Shown: piece by piece, positions 1 to 8,025 of the stretch
Position numbering within the stretch: position 1 is the first letter of the stretch
Layout: each line of letters starts with the position of its first letter
Origin: Candidatus Obscuribacterales bacterium
Lineage (GTDB): Bacteria; Cyanobacteriota; Vampirovibrionia; Obscuribacterales; Obscuribacteraceae
Reading direction: 5' to 3'
Assembly: GCA_019747875.1 (NCBI GenBank)
Contig: JAIEQI010000113.1
Coordinates: 1 to 40,450, forward strand
Length of the DNA stretch: 40,450 nt
Translations under genes and position numbers: made by a program
Notes under the pieces: model-generated
What the model saw: the letters and a program-made list of their open reading frames with translations, nothing else
The model's database searches: none
What the model was told of the DNA's origin: nothing

Positions 1-104
1 ACTGAATTCGGTTCGATCCCGCCACTCTACTGAATTCGGTTCGATCCCGCCACTCTACTGAATTCGGTTCGATCCCGCCACTCTACTGAATTCGGTTCGA
101 TCCC
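1..104. repeat. 28-bp direct tandem repeat, three full copies plus a partial fourth
   Basis: Copies begin at 1, 29, 57 and 85. The first 20 bases of each are ACTGAATTCGGTTCGATCCC, and full copies add GCCACTCT. The fourth stops after 20 bases and runs straight into a palindromic element at 105. The three full copies are identical by eye, so the array is recent or under homogenisation. It may extend left of the window. Each unit carries GGTTCGATCCC, which looks like the T-loop of a tRNA, but only 3 bp of a T-stem can form, so no tRNA is called. Confidence 0.95.
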
Positions 105-127
105 GGGAGCGCCGGCATCTTGCCGGC
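105..127. repeat. Palindromic intergenic element, class 1
   Basis: GCCGGCA (111-117) and TGCCGGC (121-127) form a 7-bp stem with a TCT loop, preceded by GGAGC. The same layout, an AGCGC lead-in followed by a palindrome around ATCTT, recurs near 11513 with different stem bases, and a degenerate copy lies near 26209. It sits just downstream of the kinase gene that ends at 184 on the minus strand and could act as a transcript end, although there is no T-run. Confidence 0.7.
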
Positions 128-183
128 TTCGAGCGAGATTTCCCTGAGGCCATGCGATGAATCGCCTGCCTGGTAAAGAGCCG

Positions 184-2121
184 CTAATCAGCTACGTCTT
201 TGTTATGTTCAAGTTTCTGCAAAAGAACTTGCTCTCTTTTCTCGGCCTCTGAAAGAGCTTCAGCAAGCTCGCTAATGACGTTATCTAAATTCGCCAGGGC
301 ATCATCTTCGGCTCTGGCGATGTTTTGCTTCCTTGAATACTTGGCTGCATTATCTGCGATTTCTTTAAGTCTCTTGGGATAAGTCTTGAGTGCATAAATC
401 AGGAGAGCGACTATGACGCCAAAATTCAAGAGAATTGTAGAAATAAAGAGCGGAGCTATTAGCAGTTCATCCCTCTTGAGGCGTTCTAGAGCTCGCTCTT
501 CCTTGGCTAATGCTTCTCCTGTCATTTCCTCGACATACGCCAGCCCAAGACTGGAGAATTTCGATATTTGCATTCCGGTCCCGACATCAGCAAAAGTCAT
601 TTCCCGTTCGCTCCTGCTGATATCACCCAAAGGAAACAGGAAGTCACAGATTTGTTTCTCCAACGCCTCCATCTTGGGTCGCCAGCTATTCTTGAACTTC
701 TTGTAAAACTTTCCCTTATCTTCCTGGTCATCTTTGATTATCGATTCGATGGTATCAAGGCCATCCGAGATCTTTGTCTTGTATGCCAGCATCCGCTCCT
801 TGAACTTCTCACTCTTTGACCTATCTAAATAAACTGAAATGAAGAACTGCCTGCCATTCTCTGCAAAACGCAGAAAGCTGATTTGAATCAGACTAATCTC
901 CTTAGCCACTAATCGAGAGTGATTTAGCTGCTTCTTATCGTCAGCGCCTCGAAAATACAAGTACATAACTGAGCCAAAGGAGATGAACGATACCAATGCG
1001 AGCGCAATTAAAATTGTTGGGGTGAAATTCTTTCGACTGGCCTTACTTTTGACTGCCGCTAACTGGTAAGCCTTACTCACCTTCTCAAACAAGCCAAGCC
1101 CTGATTTGAGCGAGAGGGCTCGCAATTGCGTTTCAACCTCGCTCATCTTCTGGGGGCGATCATCCGGCGATTTGGCGAGGCACTTCAATATCAGTAATTC
1201 AAGTCCGGATCGAATTTCCTCTGGAATCGAAGGCGCTACCAAGGGCGGTGGCGCTTCGTTCAAATGCTTGTGAATCGTATCGAATACAGTTTCACCGGAG
1301 AACGGCACATGCCCACAAAGTGATTCATACATAACACAACCAAACGAATAAAGGTCGGCACGTGTATCCACGCTCCCACCAGAGCACTGCTCGGGGCTCA
1401 TATAGAACGGGCTACCAAATACCTCACCGGTTTGGGTGAGCTGCCCAGCGTCCTCCGGTCCGACCAACTTTGCGATTCCGAAATCAACGATTTCAGCACG
1501 CTCACCACCTTCAATTTTTGAAACCATGATGTTACTGGGTTTCAGATCCCGATGTACAATCCCCCGTTCATGAGCATGCCCCAGTGCGGAGGCGACTTGC
1601 TGCATAAGGTTAAGAAAGCGCTCTAAGCTTAACGGGCCTTCTGACTTTATGACCTGAGAGAGCGATTTCCCTGTCACAAGGTCCATTACCAAATAGGTTG
1701 TCCCGTCACCAGTTGCCCCGAAATCGTGTACGGCAACTATGTTTGGGTGCGAGAGCGAACTTGTGGCAAGAGCTTCCTGCCTGAATCTTCGAATCGATTG
1801 CTCATCTGAGGCTCTGCTGCCATGCAAAATCTTGATGGCGACATCGCGACTCATAGTCAGGTGCTTCGCCCGATAAACTATGCTCATCCCGCCCTGACCC
1901 AAAGGCTCGAGTATCTTGTACTTATCGGCGAATGTACTGCCGAGCAGCTTCTTATCTAACTCAGGAAAAGCTCTACTCAAAGGAGTTGGGGTAGCAGGAG
2001 CGCTTTCACCGTTGCCACTGACTGGTTCTTGCAGTAAAGATGCCTCAAGAGAGACCGACGTGAGTGTTTCGACAGCCTCAATGCTTTGGATATCCTGATG
2101 ATCGTTTTGCTCTTTGCTCAT
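184..2121 (-). CDS. Membrane Ser/Thr protein kinase with sensor-like helical region and HAMP-like tail
   Basis: This is a Hanks-type (Pkn/PASTA-superfamily) protein kinase of 645 residues. The kinase domain spans about 66-335: glycine-rich loop GQGGMS at 75-80, ATP lysine K97, catalytic HRDLKPSN starting at H190, DFG at 213-215, and SPE at 242-244 in place of APE. All catalytic residues are present. A first membrane segment lies at about 369-390 and a second at about 553-578. The roughly 160 residues between them are helical and charged, like the four-helix sensor of chemoreceptors. After the second segment comes a HAMP-like helix-linker-helix (about 579-630) and then the end of the protein, with no output domain. 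The kinase therefore sits before the first membrane pass and is presumably cytoplasmic, with the loop outside. The substrate is unknown. The ATG at 2121 has only a weak ribosome-binding site. The kinase call is very secure; the sensor/HAMP reading is inferred from sequence pattern. Confidence 0.93.
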   Translation of the reverse strand: MSKEQNDHQDIQSIEAVETLTSVSLEASLLQEPVSGNGESAPATPTPLSRAFPELDKKLLGSTFADKYKILEPLGQGGMSIVYRAKHLTMSRDVAIKILHGSRASDEQSIRRFRQEALATSSLSHPNIVAVHDFGATGDGTTYLVMDLVTGKSLSQVIKSEGPLSLERFLNLMQQVASALGHAHERGIVHRDLKPSNIMVSKIEGGERAEIVDFGIAKLVGPEDAGQLTQTGEVFGSPFYMSPEQCSGGSVDTRADLYSFGCVMYESLCGHVPFSGETVFDTIHKHLNEAPPPLVAPSIPEEIRSGLELLILKCLAKSPDDRPQKMSEVETQLRALSLKSGLGLFEKVSKAYQLAAVKSKASRKNFTPTILIALALVSFISFGSVMYLYFRGADDKKQLNHSRLVAKEISLIQISFLRFAENGRQFFISVYLDRSKSEKFKERMLAYKTKISDGLDTIESIIKDDQEDKGKFYKKFKNSWRPKMEALEKQICDFLFPLGDISRSEREMTFADVGTGMQISKFSSLGLAYVEEMTGEALAKEERALERLKRDELLIAPLFISTILLNFGVIVALLIYALKTYPKRLKEIADNAAKYSRKQNIARAEDDALANLDNVISELAEALSEAEKREQVLLQKLEHNKDVAD

Positions 2122-2196
2122 AAGGTCGGCTCTTGGGACCTTATGAGATTATGCCCTGCACCTGCTCTTATTCCTAACAGCTAGCCTTTCTGAGGA

Positions 2197-2451
2197 CTAG
2201 AGTCCTGCAGTGTCGATGGATACCGTCCGGCCGTCCTTGTCGAACACGAAGCGGCGAATCCTCTTGCTGCGCAAGAAGCGAGAGAGGAATGCACGATGAA
2301 CGTCATCTGAAATGAGTTCATTATTGATACATTCAAGATTGAGCCTGATATTCGTATCGTTGTAGGTCATACTAATCCGATTAATGCTCGAACCGGCGAG
2401 CACACCGTTGAGGTGATTCATCAAAATATGGACATCTGCTTCCATTTCCAT
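2197..2451 (-). CDS. Small hypothetical protein (84 aa)
   Basis: Family not recognised. The 84-residue product has no signal peptide or membrane segment. It alternates hydrophobic and polar residues in a way that suggests a small mixed alpha/beta domain, with a basic stretch (RSKRIRR) near residue 63. The start at 2451 is supported by a GGAG six bases upstream on the minus strand. It lies between a DUF1189 membrane protein and a membrane kinase gene, all on the same strand, so co-transcription is possible. Existence of the gene rests on the ribosome site and composition only. Confidence 0.5.
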   Translation of the reverse strand: MEMEADVHILMNHLNGVLAGSSINRISMTYNDTNIRLNLECINNELISDDVHRAFLSRFLRSKRIRRFVFDKDGRTVSIDTAGL

Positions 2452-2649
2452 GTGGGACTCCAGTGGCGCAACGCGCCATGCGAAGGTGCTGATAATAAAG
2501 TACCGAATCCCAGTTGGCTATTGTTTGGCTAAGTACTTAAGTGGCAGAAACCCGCATACGCTTCGCTCACGTCTGGCAAGATTGCGAAGATTTCCAGGTT
2601 TCATACAGAACCTTCCAGTCCGCCAAAGGCACCAGTTCTTGGTCACTGA

Positions 2650-3465
2650 TCATTTTCCGACGATGTCTTCTTTGCGACAGAAAAAGAAAGCGAGCCAAAC
2701 GTAGCCGAAGAATATGCCGGTGAAGATGCCGCTTTCTGCCTTGCCGAAGTGAATTTGAGCAATAATTGAAAGACCGGAAAGGATGAGCGAGGGCGTGGTC
2801 GCCATTATGATGAGGCGCGTTGCGGCGAAGATTGAGTGCCTTGTCCGCAGGAGCTTCAACAGCAAAGCCAGCATCATCGATTTAAATAGTATAAAGAGGA
2901 AGCTACCGATGTTGAGAATTAGGAATATCGGCAGAACCGTCGCATTTGCTAAACTCTTGATCTGACCAAGTATTTGTTTGCCATCAAGGTCGGTATCTTT
3001 GTAAATTTTAGATAGCGGAATTACAGCTGGTTCCTTCGAATGGAGATGAACCGTCACATTCTTGGATTGAACTAATACCGTTGCTCCAGTGGAACCGATG
3101 TCAGCTACTGTGTCTCGGGGATCGACGATCATGAAGAGACTTCCGCTCTTCGGGTAAATAAGATCAACCCGGTCACCAGATGCGGTGCTCATAACCCCAT
3201 TCTTAAAATGGAGACGCGGCATTTGCTCCATCATTGAGACGACTTCTGCCGAGCTTAGAGTCTGGACAACGCGATAATACATGCCACCCACTACGAGGGA
3301 GCAAAACAATACTGTGAGCAACAATAGATACGTAACGGAAATTCCGCTCCAATCACGTGCAACGCTCACATAACAATTGGAATCGAAAAATGAGCGCCAA
3401 AGAGCATCGAAAACTCCGACCTTCTTTTGACTCTGTTCTCCGACGAATTCGACCACAGAAGCCAT
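2650..3465 (-). CDS. DUF1189-like integral membrane protein
   Basis: 271 residues. A short cytoplasmic N-terminus carries a phenylalanine-rich segment (FFDSNCY) typical of the start of DUF1189 proteins. One membrane helix follows at about 42-64, then an extracytoplasmic beta-rich domain of about 110 residues (about 65-172), and then several hydrophobic helices from about 175 to 262. This one-helix, soluble domain, helical-bundle layout fits DUF1189, whose function is not established. The family assignment is from layout and general similarity, not from a decisive motif. The gene precedes the small hypothetical gene and the kinase gene on the same strand, with 198 bases between it and the former. 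Confidence 0.6.
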   Translation of the reverse strand: MASVVEFVGEQSQKKVGVFDALWRSFFDSNCYVSVARDWSGISVTYLLLLTVLFCSLVVGGMYYRVVQTLSSAEVVSMMEQMPRLHFKNGVMSTASGDRVDLIYPKSGSLFMIVDPRDTVADIGSTGATVLVQSKNVTVHLHSKEPAVIPLSKIYKDTDLDGKQILGQIKSLANATVLPIFLILNIGSFLFILFKSMMLALLLKLLRTRHSIFAATRLIIMATTPSLILSGLSIIAQIHFGKAESGIFTGIFFGYVWLAFFFCRKEDIVGK

Positions 3466-3620
3466 ACCCTTGTCCTGACATCAGCCCCAATATTAGCTTA
3501 AACTGACGTTTGACATCACGATATTGACCTGATTTTCAACCAAAGCATTGAAAATGATCCCGTTATATGGAAGATTATTCATCTTCCCAAGCCGCTTTGC
3601 CTTTAGTCGGAGAGTTAAAA

Positions 3621-4994
3621 ATGACGGTTGAAACAAAAGGAAAAGAACTGAATCAGTACGTTCAGGACAGCAGAAAGAGTTTCGAACAGCATCTCAAAGA
3701 GTTGGTGGATATCCCGACTGTTTCGGCAGATCCCGCGCATCGACAAGACATGGACAAATGCGCCGCTCGCGCAGCCGAACTCTTAAAATCATTCGGCGCT
3801 TCGGCCGAGGTGATACAAACGAAAGGCAATCCAGTCGTCGTCGGCGAATTTCACAGATCAAAAGACGTTCCAACTGTGATGATTTACAACCATATAGATG
3901 TGCAACCGGCAGACGCCAGCGAATGGAAGTCACCGCCGTTTGATATGAAGGTAGATGGAGACAAGTATTTGGGACGTGGAAGCACGGACGACAAGGGACC
4001 GGCACTCACCGTGCTCTACGGCGCTAAGTACGCTTTTGATAACGGGGTGCCAATCAACATCAAGTTTTGCTGGGAATTGGAAGAAGAAATCGGTAGCCCC
4101 AATTTCGAACAGTTTCTGAAAGATAACAAAGAAAAGCTGCATACGGATTACATCGCCGTCTCAGACACCGTATGGATCTCTCGCGACAGACCAGCAATAG
4201 GTTACGGATTGCGAGGTCTGCTCGGCGTTATTGTCAAACTAAAAACAGGTACAAAGGATGTGCACTCTGGCTTGGTTGGCGGATTGGCAAGAAACCCAAT
4301 TGGCGAGTTAGCGAAGCTAATCTCCAGATGCTATGACGCAACAACAGGTGAAGTAAAGATCCCCGGATTTTATGATGACGTCAACGCTGTTAGTGAAAAC
4401 GAAGGAAAGGACTTCCTCGCATCCGGATTTACAGTCGATGCATTCAAGAAAGCTCATGAATTGATCAAACTTCGCACAGAAGACAATCTTGAAGGCGCCA
4501 CACGAATTTGGGCAAAACCAACATTCGAAGTACACGGTATCACTGGTGGTTACAGTGGACCAGGAGTCAAAACGATTGTGCCGTTTCAGGCAGAAGCAAA
4601 ATTGAGTATGAGACTGGTACCAAGCCAAGATCCCGAAAAGGTCTTCAAACTATTTGAAGACTTCGTGAAAAAAGAACTGCCCGAGGCGGAAATAATTCGA
4701 GAGGGCGCCTTATTCCCCTACATGGGTGAAAGAACTGGTCCTGAAGCAGAAGCTGCAGTGAAGGCAATGAAGGAAGCCTTCGGGAAAGAGCCGGCATTTG
4801 TTCGCGAAGGCGGATCGATCGGTGCAATCCTTAGCATGCAAAAGGTTCTCGGAAAGAGCTCCCTCTTCCTCGGCCTCTCGTTGCCCGAACACGGCTATCA
4901 CGCCATCAACGAAAACTACGACTGGCAACAAGCATCCGGTGGCATGAAAATGTTCGTCAGCTACTTCAAAGCACTATCAGAACTAAAACGCTGA
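3621..4994 (+). CDS. M20-family zinc dipeptidase/peptidase
   Basis: A metallopeptidase of the M20 family (carnosinase/DapE/ArgE-like), which removes residues from dipeptides or short peptides with a two-zinc centre. Numbered from this start (457 aa), NHIDVQP gives ligands H91 and D93, GSTDDKGP gives bridging D123, the ELEEEIGS segment near 152-159 holds the general base and a glutamate ligand, AVSDT gives a further aspartate, and HGYHAINE near the C-terminus supplies the last histidine. The lid/dimerisation domain lies between about 200 and 330 (HSGLVGG, GYSGPGVKTIVP). Length fits the dipeptidase subgroup. An upstream in-frame ATG at 3567 lacks a ribosome site. The ATG at 3621 has GGAGAG at 3609-3614, so it is preferred. 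The gene stands alone between divergent and convergent neighbours. Substrate cannot be told. Confidence 0.92.
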   Translation: MTVETKGKELNQYVQDSRKSFEQHLKELVDIPTVSADPAHRQDMDKCAARAAELLKSFGASAEVIQTKGNPVVVGEFHRSKDVPTVMIYNHIDVQPADASEWKSPPFDMKVDGDKYLGRGSTDDKGPALTVLYGAKYAFDNGVPINIKFCWELEEEIGSPNFEQFLKDNKEKLHTDYIAVSDTVWISRDRPAIGYGLRGLLGVIVKLKTGTKDVHSGLVGGLARNPIGELAKLISRCYDATTGEVKIPGFYDDVNAVSENEGKDFLASGFTVDAFKKAHELIKLRTEDNLEGATRIWAKPTFEVHGITGGYSGPGVKTIVPFQAEAKLSMRLVPSQDPEKVFKLFEDFVKKELPEAEIIREGALFPYMGERTGPEAEAAVKAMKEAFGKEPAFVREGGSIGAILSMQKVLGKSSLFLGLSLPEHGYHAINENYDWQQASGGMKMFVSYFKALSELKR

Positions 4995-5011
4995 TCGAAG
5001 ACTAACACAAC

Positions 5012-5032
5012 GGGCGAGGCACGGCCTCGCCC
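5012..5032. repeat. Palindromic intergenic element, class 2
   Basis: GGGCGAGGC and GCCTCGCCC form a perfect 9-bp stem with an ACG loop, 17 bases after the M20 peptidase stop, followed by CCTACAAAT. Related elements stand at 5180-5201 and 11433-11453. It may end the peptidase transcript, but its recurrence points to a dispersed repeat family. Confidence 0.75.
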
Positions 5033-5179
5033 CTACAAATCGACCCAGGATGCTTAATGCCTGCCAGTTGAAATCGATTGACTTGGACTAAAGAATGGGC
5101 CCGTCGCAGCATCAATAAATCCATGATGCAGAATGCCTCCTGTTCAAATTATTGCATTCGCACTAACTATCAATCTTTA

Positions 5180-5201
5180 GGGGCGACGCCATGTGTCGCC
5201 C
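5180..5201. repeat. Palindromic intergenic element, class 2, second copy
   Basis: GGGCGAC (5181-5187) pairs with GTCGCCC (5195-5201) around GCCATGT. It lies 32 bases from the end of the convergent glycosyltransferase gene. The GGGGCGA-GCCATG core is shared with the copy near 11433. The rest of the 239-bp gap between the two genes holds nothing else that can be supported. Confidence 0.7.
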
Positions 5202-5233
5202 TATTGCGAACTGTCGAACCGTAATGGTTGCTT

Positions 5234-6493
5234 CTAATCGTTCTCAGCTATAGCACTCAAAGCTGGGTCCAGCGAGCTAGATGGCACCGAGGCGCTTGCG
5301 CCTTCCGGCTTATCTTCAATGGATTTGGATGTGTTGACCGTATACTGACGGCCCTTCCAGCTTACTTTTACTCCGCTGTGCACTAGATAAGCAGAGTGGA
5401 GGTAGAGCGCGGACATCGTTAGACTGCCGAAGGGCAGTAGGAAAAAGTGGCGCCAATCAACGCCGAGGTAATGCTCGGTTGTTCTTCGGTACCAGAGGAA
5501 GAGCAGTGTGAGTTGGTACACCGCTTGAGCCGTTAAAATATTGAGTTCCGTTCCTGACTCACCGCGCAACCACATCGAAGTAACAATGCCGGTAGAAACG
5601 AGGGGACCAAAAATCGCCAGGTTAATCAGCAAGATAACCAGCACCAGGAATATGACTTTGCACTCAATAAGTGCATACAAATTCTTCGTCCATCCTTGCC
5701 ACAAGGATTCGAGATCCGTGTACATTCGCACTTTGTATAAAAGCCGACCGTCAGCCGAAAGAATCAAATATCCAAACGACTTCACAACACGAGCAAAGCT
5801 AATATCATCCAGGATTTGATCGTGAACGCTGTCGTGTCCTCCGACCTTTTCATAGACATCCTTACGAACGAGAATGTATTGTCCATAAGCGTAAGCGCGC
5901 TCATTTGTGTGCTCATTGATTGTGTTGAATGGATCACCACAGAGAAACGAGCCTAGCAAAACAGGCATCACCACTCGCTCCCAGAAGCTGCCTAGTTCCT
6001 GTACAGGCATGAATGAAATCAAATCAGCTTTATGTTCTATCGCGTACGAAACCGCATAACGCAGAGATTCAGGCGTGTGACACGTGTCCGCATCAGTGAA
6101 CAAATACCATTGCCCCTGCGCATACTGCACGGCTTGAACAAGCGCGCTGCATTTTCCAATCCACCCGGGCGGTGCCTCTTTAGCTCGAACATATTTAATG
6201 ACTGGATACTGCTCAGCCAATCCTTTAATAATCTCGCCGGTTCTATCCTGCGAGCGATCATCAACTGCAATTACTTCGTAGTTAGGGTAATTCTGCTTAG
6301 CCAGGGACTCAAGGCATCGCCCAATCTTGCCCTCCTCATTTCTGGCCGGCACAACTACTGTGATAAATGGCAGCTCATTTTCAGGCAATGACTTCTTTTG
6401 AAGCCGTGGAAAATACAAAAAGAACAGGAAAGTAAGACCAGCTAAAATAGTGGCTAAAAGTGATTCTAAACTGACTAACCAGAGCAAATTCAT
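5234..6493 (-). CDS. Family 2 glycosyltransferase, carotenoid/hopanoid type, membrane-bound
   Basis: A membrane GT2 glycosyltransferase of 419 residues. It has an N-terminal membrane anchor (about 5-28), then a GT-A fold: VVVPARNEE near 47-55, DDRSQD near 78, the metal-binding DxD as TDADT near 134, the acceptor-side LDDISF near 232 and QGWTKN near 268. Three or so membrane helices follow in the C-terminal third. The PPGWIGK segment after the nucleotide-binding half is typical of CrtQ/CruC carotenoid glycosyltransferases and of the hopanoid-linked HpnB family, so the acceptor is probably a polyisoprenoid lipid. No carotenoid or hopanoid gene is next to it, so the acceptor is inferred. The start at 6493 has GGGAAG nearby. 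The last 35 residues are a Ser/Ala/Pro-rich tail outside the catalytic domain. Confidence 0.85.
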   Translation of the reverse strand: MNLLWLVSLESLLATILAGLTFLFFLYFPRLQKKSLPENELPFITVVVPARNEEGKIGRCLESLAKQNYPNYEVIAVDDRSQDRTGEIIKGLAEQYPVIKYVRAKEAPPGWIGKCSALVQAVQYAQGQWYLFTDADTCHTPESLRYAVSYAIEHKADLISFMPVQELGSFWERVVMPVLLGSFLCGDPFNTINEHTNERAYAYGQYILVRKDVYEKVGGHDSVHDQILDDISFARVVKSFGYLILSADGRLLYKVRMYTDLESLWQGWTKNLYALIECKVIFLVLVILLINLAIFGPLVSTGIVTSMWLRGESGTELNILTAQAVYQLTLLFLWYRRTTEHYLGVDWRHFFLLPFGSLTMSALYLHSAYLVHSGVKVSWKGRQYTVNTSKSIEDKPEGASASVPSSSLDPALSAIAEND

Positions 6494-6583
6494 CTTTCTT
6501 CCCTATCGGCACACTCGATCTACCCCGGACGAGTCATGCCACCATATGTAGTACCGGATTCCTTCCAAACAGTTTAGAATGCA

Positions 6584-6748
6584 GACAACCCTAATACTAA
6601 AAACCATTGGTAAATATAGATCCTACCACCTTGGGCGGCTCCCTGCCCGCTTAGTTCCCACAAAGGTTAAGGCACCCGCCGCTTGCCTTGAGCCACAGCC
6701 ATTCTTAAACCTGTATCACCCGAAAACCCGAACAAATAGGGGGTTGCC
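6584..6748 (-). ncRNA. Candidate structured RNA in a 530-bp gene-free gap
   Basis: The gap 6494-7023 has no credible gene. Within it, 6584-6591 and 6741-6748 are complementary (8 bp on a minus-strand transcript including one G-U pair; one mismatch if read from the plus strand). Inside lie a 9-base palindrome ACCATTGGT (6603-6611), a G/C-rich block (6634-6651) with a GGGC/GCCC stem, and an AAGGC/GCCTT hairpin. These suggest a roughly 165-nt folded RNA read from the minus strand, with a TATATT sequence just before its 5' end as a possible -10 site. No tmRNA, SRP or RNase P signature was found. A 6S-like RNA is possible but not shown. Confidence 0.35.
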
Positions 6749-6893
6749 AGAATATATCGGCTATAGTAGCTACAACGCACCTTTCGGCTAAAGCGGCTCC
6801 AACGCTCGCCATGTCTTATCCTCACAATTTCTCACAGGCTGCAGCCCAAAATCCAAAGATCTTAAGAACACGCAGCAGTTAAACGACGTGAAC

Positions 6894-6933
6894 GGCGGAA
6901 AGTACTACCGGCCTACCGCCTATCCTATTTTTT
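6894..6933 (+). terminator. Possible rho-independent terminator
   Basis: GGCGG (6894-6898) pairs with CCGCC (6916-6920) around a 17-base loop, followed shortly by six T at 6928-6933. The stem is short and the loop long, so support is modest. It would end a plus-strand transcript in the gene-free gap, before the holin-family gene at 7024. The remainder of the gap shows no further feature. Confidence 0.35.
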
Positions 6934-7023
6934 AGCAAGGACTTTAGACATTCACACGTTCCTCATTATCTAGACGTATTCTCTACTCACGAATGGAACT
7001 GAGAAAGATAAGAGGGACTAGCC

Positions 7024-7419
7024 ATGAGATTTATTTCACGCCTGCTATTAACGGCTTTTGCATTTACAACAATCTTGCCGATGATTCATGGTATTAATTT
7101 CCATGGCAATTTCGGTGTTGCTTTAGTTTTATCGCTGGTATTCGGTGTCTTGTTGTGGGCCGTTGAGGCAGTGGCGAAAGCGCTTGCAGCCATATTCACA
7201 ATCACTTCTTTCGGACTAGCGCTCTTGTGGATCATTCCAGTCTGGATTCTAGGATTCTGGATTCTTCCAGCCACGGCGCTGATCATAACAGCTGACCTTT
7301 TACCGCACTTCTTAAGCATACAGGGTGTTTTTCCAGCAGTTTTAGCGGGACTTGTTATGTTGGGAATTGGACTCCTTACGAGCGAGGTTCAAGGACAGAA
7401 CCGTCGCACCGCACACTAG
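7024..7419 (+). CDS. Small membrane protein, phage holin family 4 (YvlD-like)
   Basis: 131 residues with four hydrophobic segments (about 5-22, 29-52, 56-88 and 103-121) and little else, ending in a short polar tail. The spacing of the four helices and the ILPMIHGINFHG segment before the second helix match the holin superfamily IV/YvlD group (Pfam PF04020). These are chromosomal four-helix proteins of unclear role, named for distant likeness to phage holins. No phage genes are nearby. GAGGGA about seven bases ahead of the ATG supports the start. A strong hairpin follows the stop. Confidence 0.7.
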   Translation: MRFISRLLLTAFAFTTILPMIHGINFHGNFGVALVLSLVFGVLLWAVEAVAKALAAIFTITSFGLALLWIIPVWILGFWILPATALIITADLLPHFLSIQGVFPAVLAGLVMLGIGLLTSEVQGQNRRTAH

Positions 7420-7430
7420 CTAGACGTTGA

Positions 7431-7461
7431 GCACCTGATCAACACTGGATTGATCAGGTGC
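7431..7461. terminator. Strong hairpin between convergent genes
   Basis: GCACCTGATCAA (7431-7442) and TTGATCAGGTGC (7450-7461) make a perfect 12-bp stem with a 7-base loop, midway between the stop of the holin-family gene and the stop of ispF. No T-run follows on either strand, but the position suits a bidirectional transcript end. Confidence 0.65.
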
Positions 7462-7480
7462 CTCGGAATTCCCGCTGGGT

Positions 7481-7951
7481 TCATGAATCGAGCAAAACAA
7501 TCGCTTTTGCGGCAACGGCTTCACCTCGGCCGATTTCTCCAAGTTTTTCATAGGTAGTCGCCTTCACGCTCACCTGAGAAAAATCCACTCCAACTGCTCC
7601 CGCAATTGCTCTGCGCATAAACTCATAGTGCGGTGAAATCTTTGGTGCTTCGCAAATGACGATCGAGTCTATATTCTCGATCGAGTAGCCTTCCTCAACA
7701 ACGCCACTAGCAACTTTTGCTAACAGATTAAGACTGTTTGAACCTTTGAACTGAGGATCGTCAGGAGGGAACCACATGCCAATGTCGCCCAAACAAGCAG
7801 CACCGAGCAGAGCATCGGCAATTGCATGACAAAGAGCATCGCCATCCGAATGTCCTTCGGGCCCTTTCTCGGATGGAATATTCACCCCACCCATGATGAA
7901 TGGACGCCCCTCTACAAGTTTATGAATATCGAACCCGATACCAACTCTCAC
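7481..7951 (-). CDS. ispF: 2-C-methyl-D-erythritol 2,4-cyclodiphosphate synthase
   Basis: IspF makes 2-C-methyl-D-erythritol 2,4-cyclodiphosphate from the CDP-ME 2-phosphate intermediate in the MEP route to isoprenoids. At 156 residues it has the normal length of the single-domain enzyme, so it is not an IspDF fusion. The divalent metal ligands are visible as D8 and H10 (GFDIH) and H42 (within LCHAIADALLGA), and the family signature ATTYEKLGEIGRGE is near the C-terminus. The start codon is GTG at 7951, preceded by GAGGG. It lies 74 bases downstream of the biotin carboxylase gene on the same strand. Other MEP-pathway genes are not in the window. Confidence 0.96.
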   Translation of the reverse strand: MRVGIGFDIHKLVEGRPFIMGGVNIPSEKGPEGHSDGDALCHAIADALLGAACLGDIGMWFPPDDPQFKGSNSLNLLAKVASGVVEEGYSIENIDSIVICEAPKISPHYEFMRRAIAGAVGVDFSQVSVKATTYEKLGEIGRGEAVAAKAIVLLDS

Positions 7952-8025
7952 CTGCGCACCCTCTTTTAACGACTTCGTATAGCTAGCCAGATCGAGTTCA
8001 GACCAACAGTCTCTACAAGGATTGC

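Noticed and set aside
1..104. CRISPR array
   Set aside because: The 28-bp units are head to tail with no variable spacers.
1..104. tRNA gene at the left edge
   Set aside because: Only a T-loop-like core with 3 bp of stem; no anticodon arm, D-arm or acceptor pairing.
3567..3620. N-terminal extension of the M20 peptidase
   Set aside because: No ribosome site for the upstream ATG, while the next ATG has GGAGAG at good spacing.
6579..6791. 70-codon open frame in the gene-free gap
   Set aside because: No ribosome site and no protein-like pattern; it overlaps the candidate structured RNA.
7024..7419. Prophage remnant, because of the holin-like gene
   Set aside because: YvlD-type holin-family proteins are common chromosomal genes, and no other phage gene is near.
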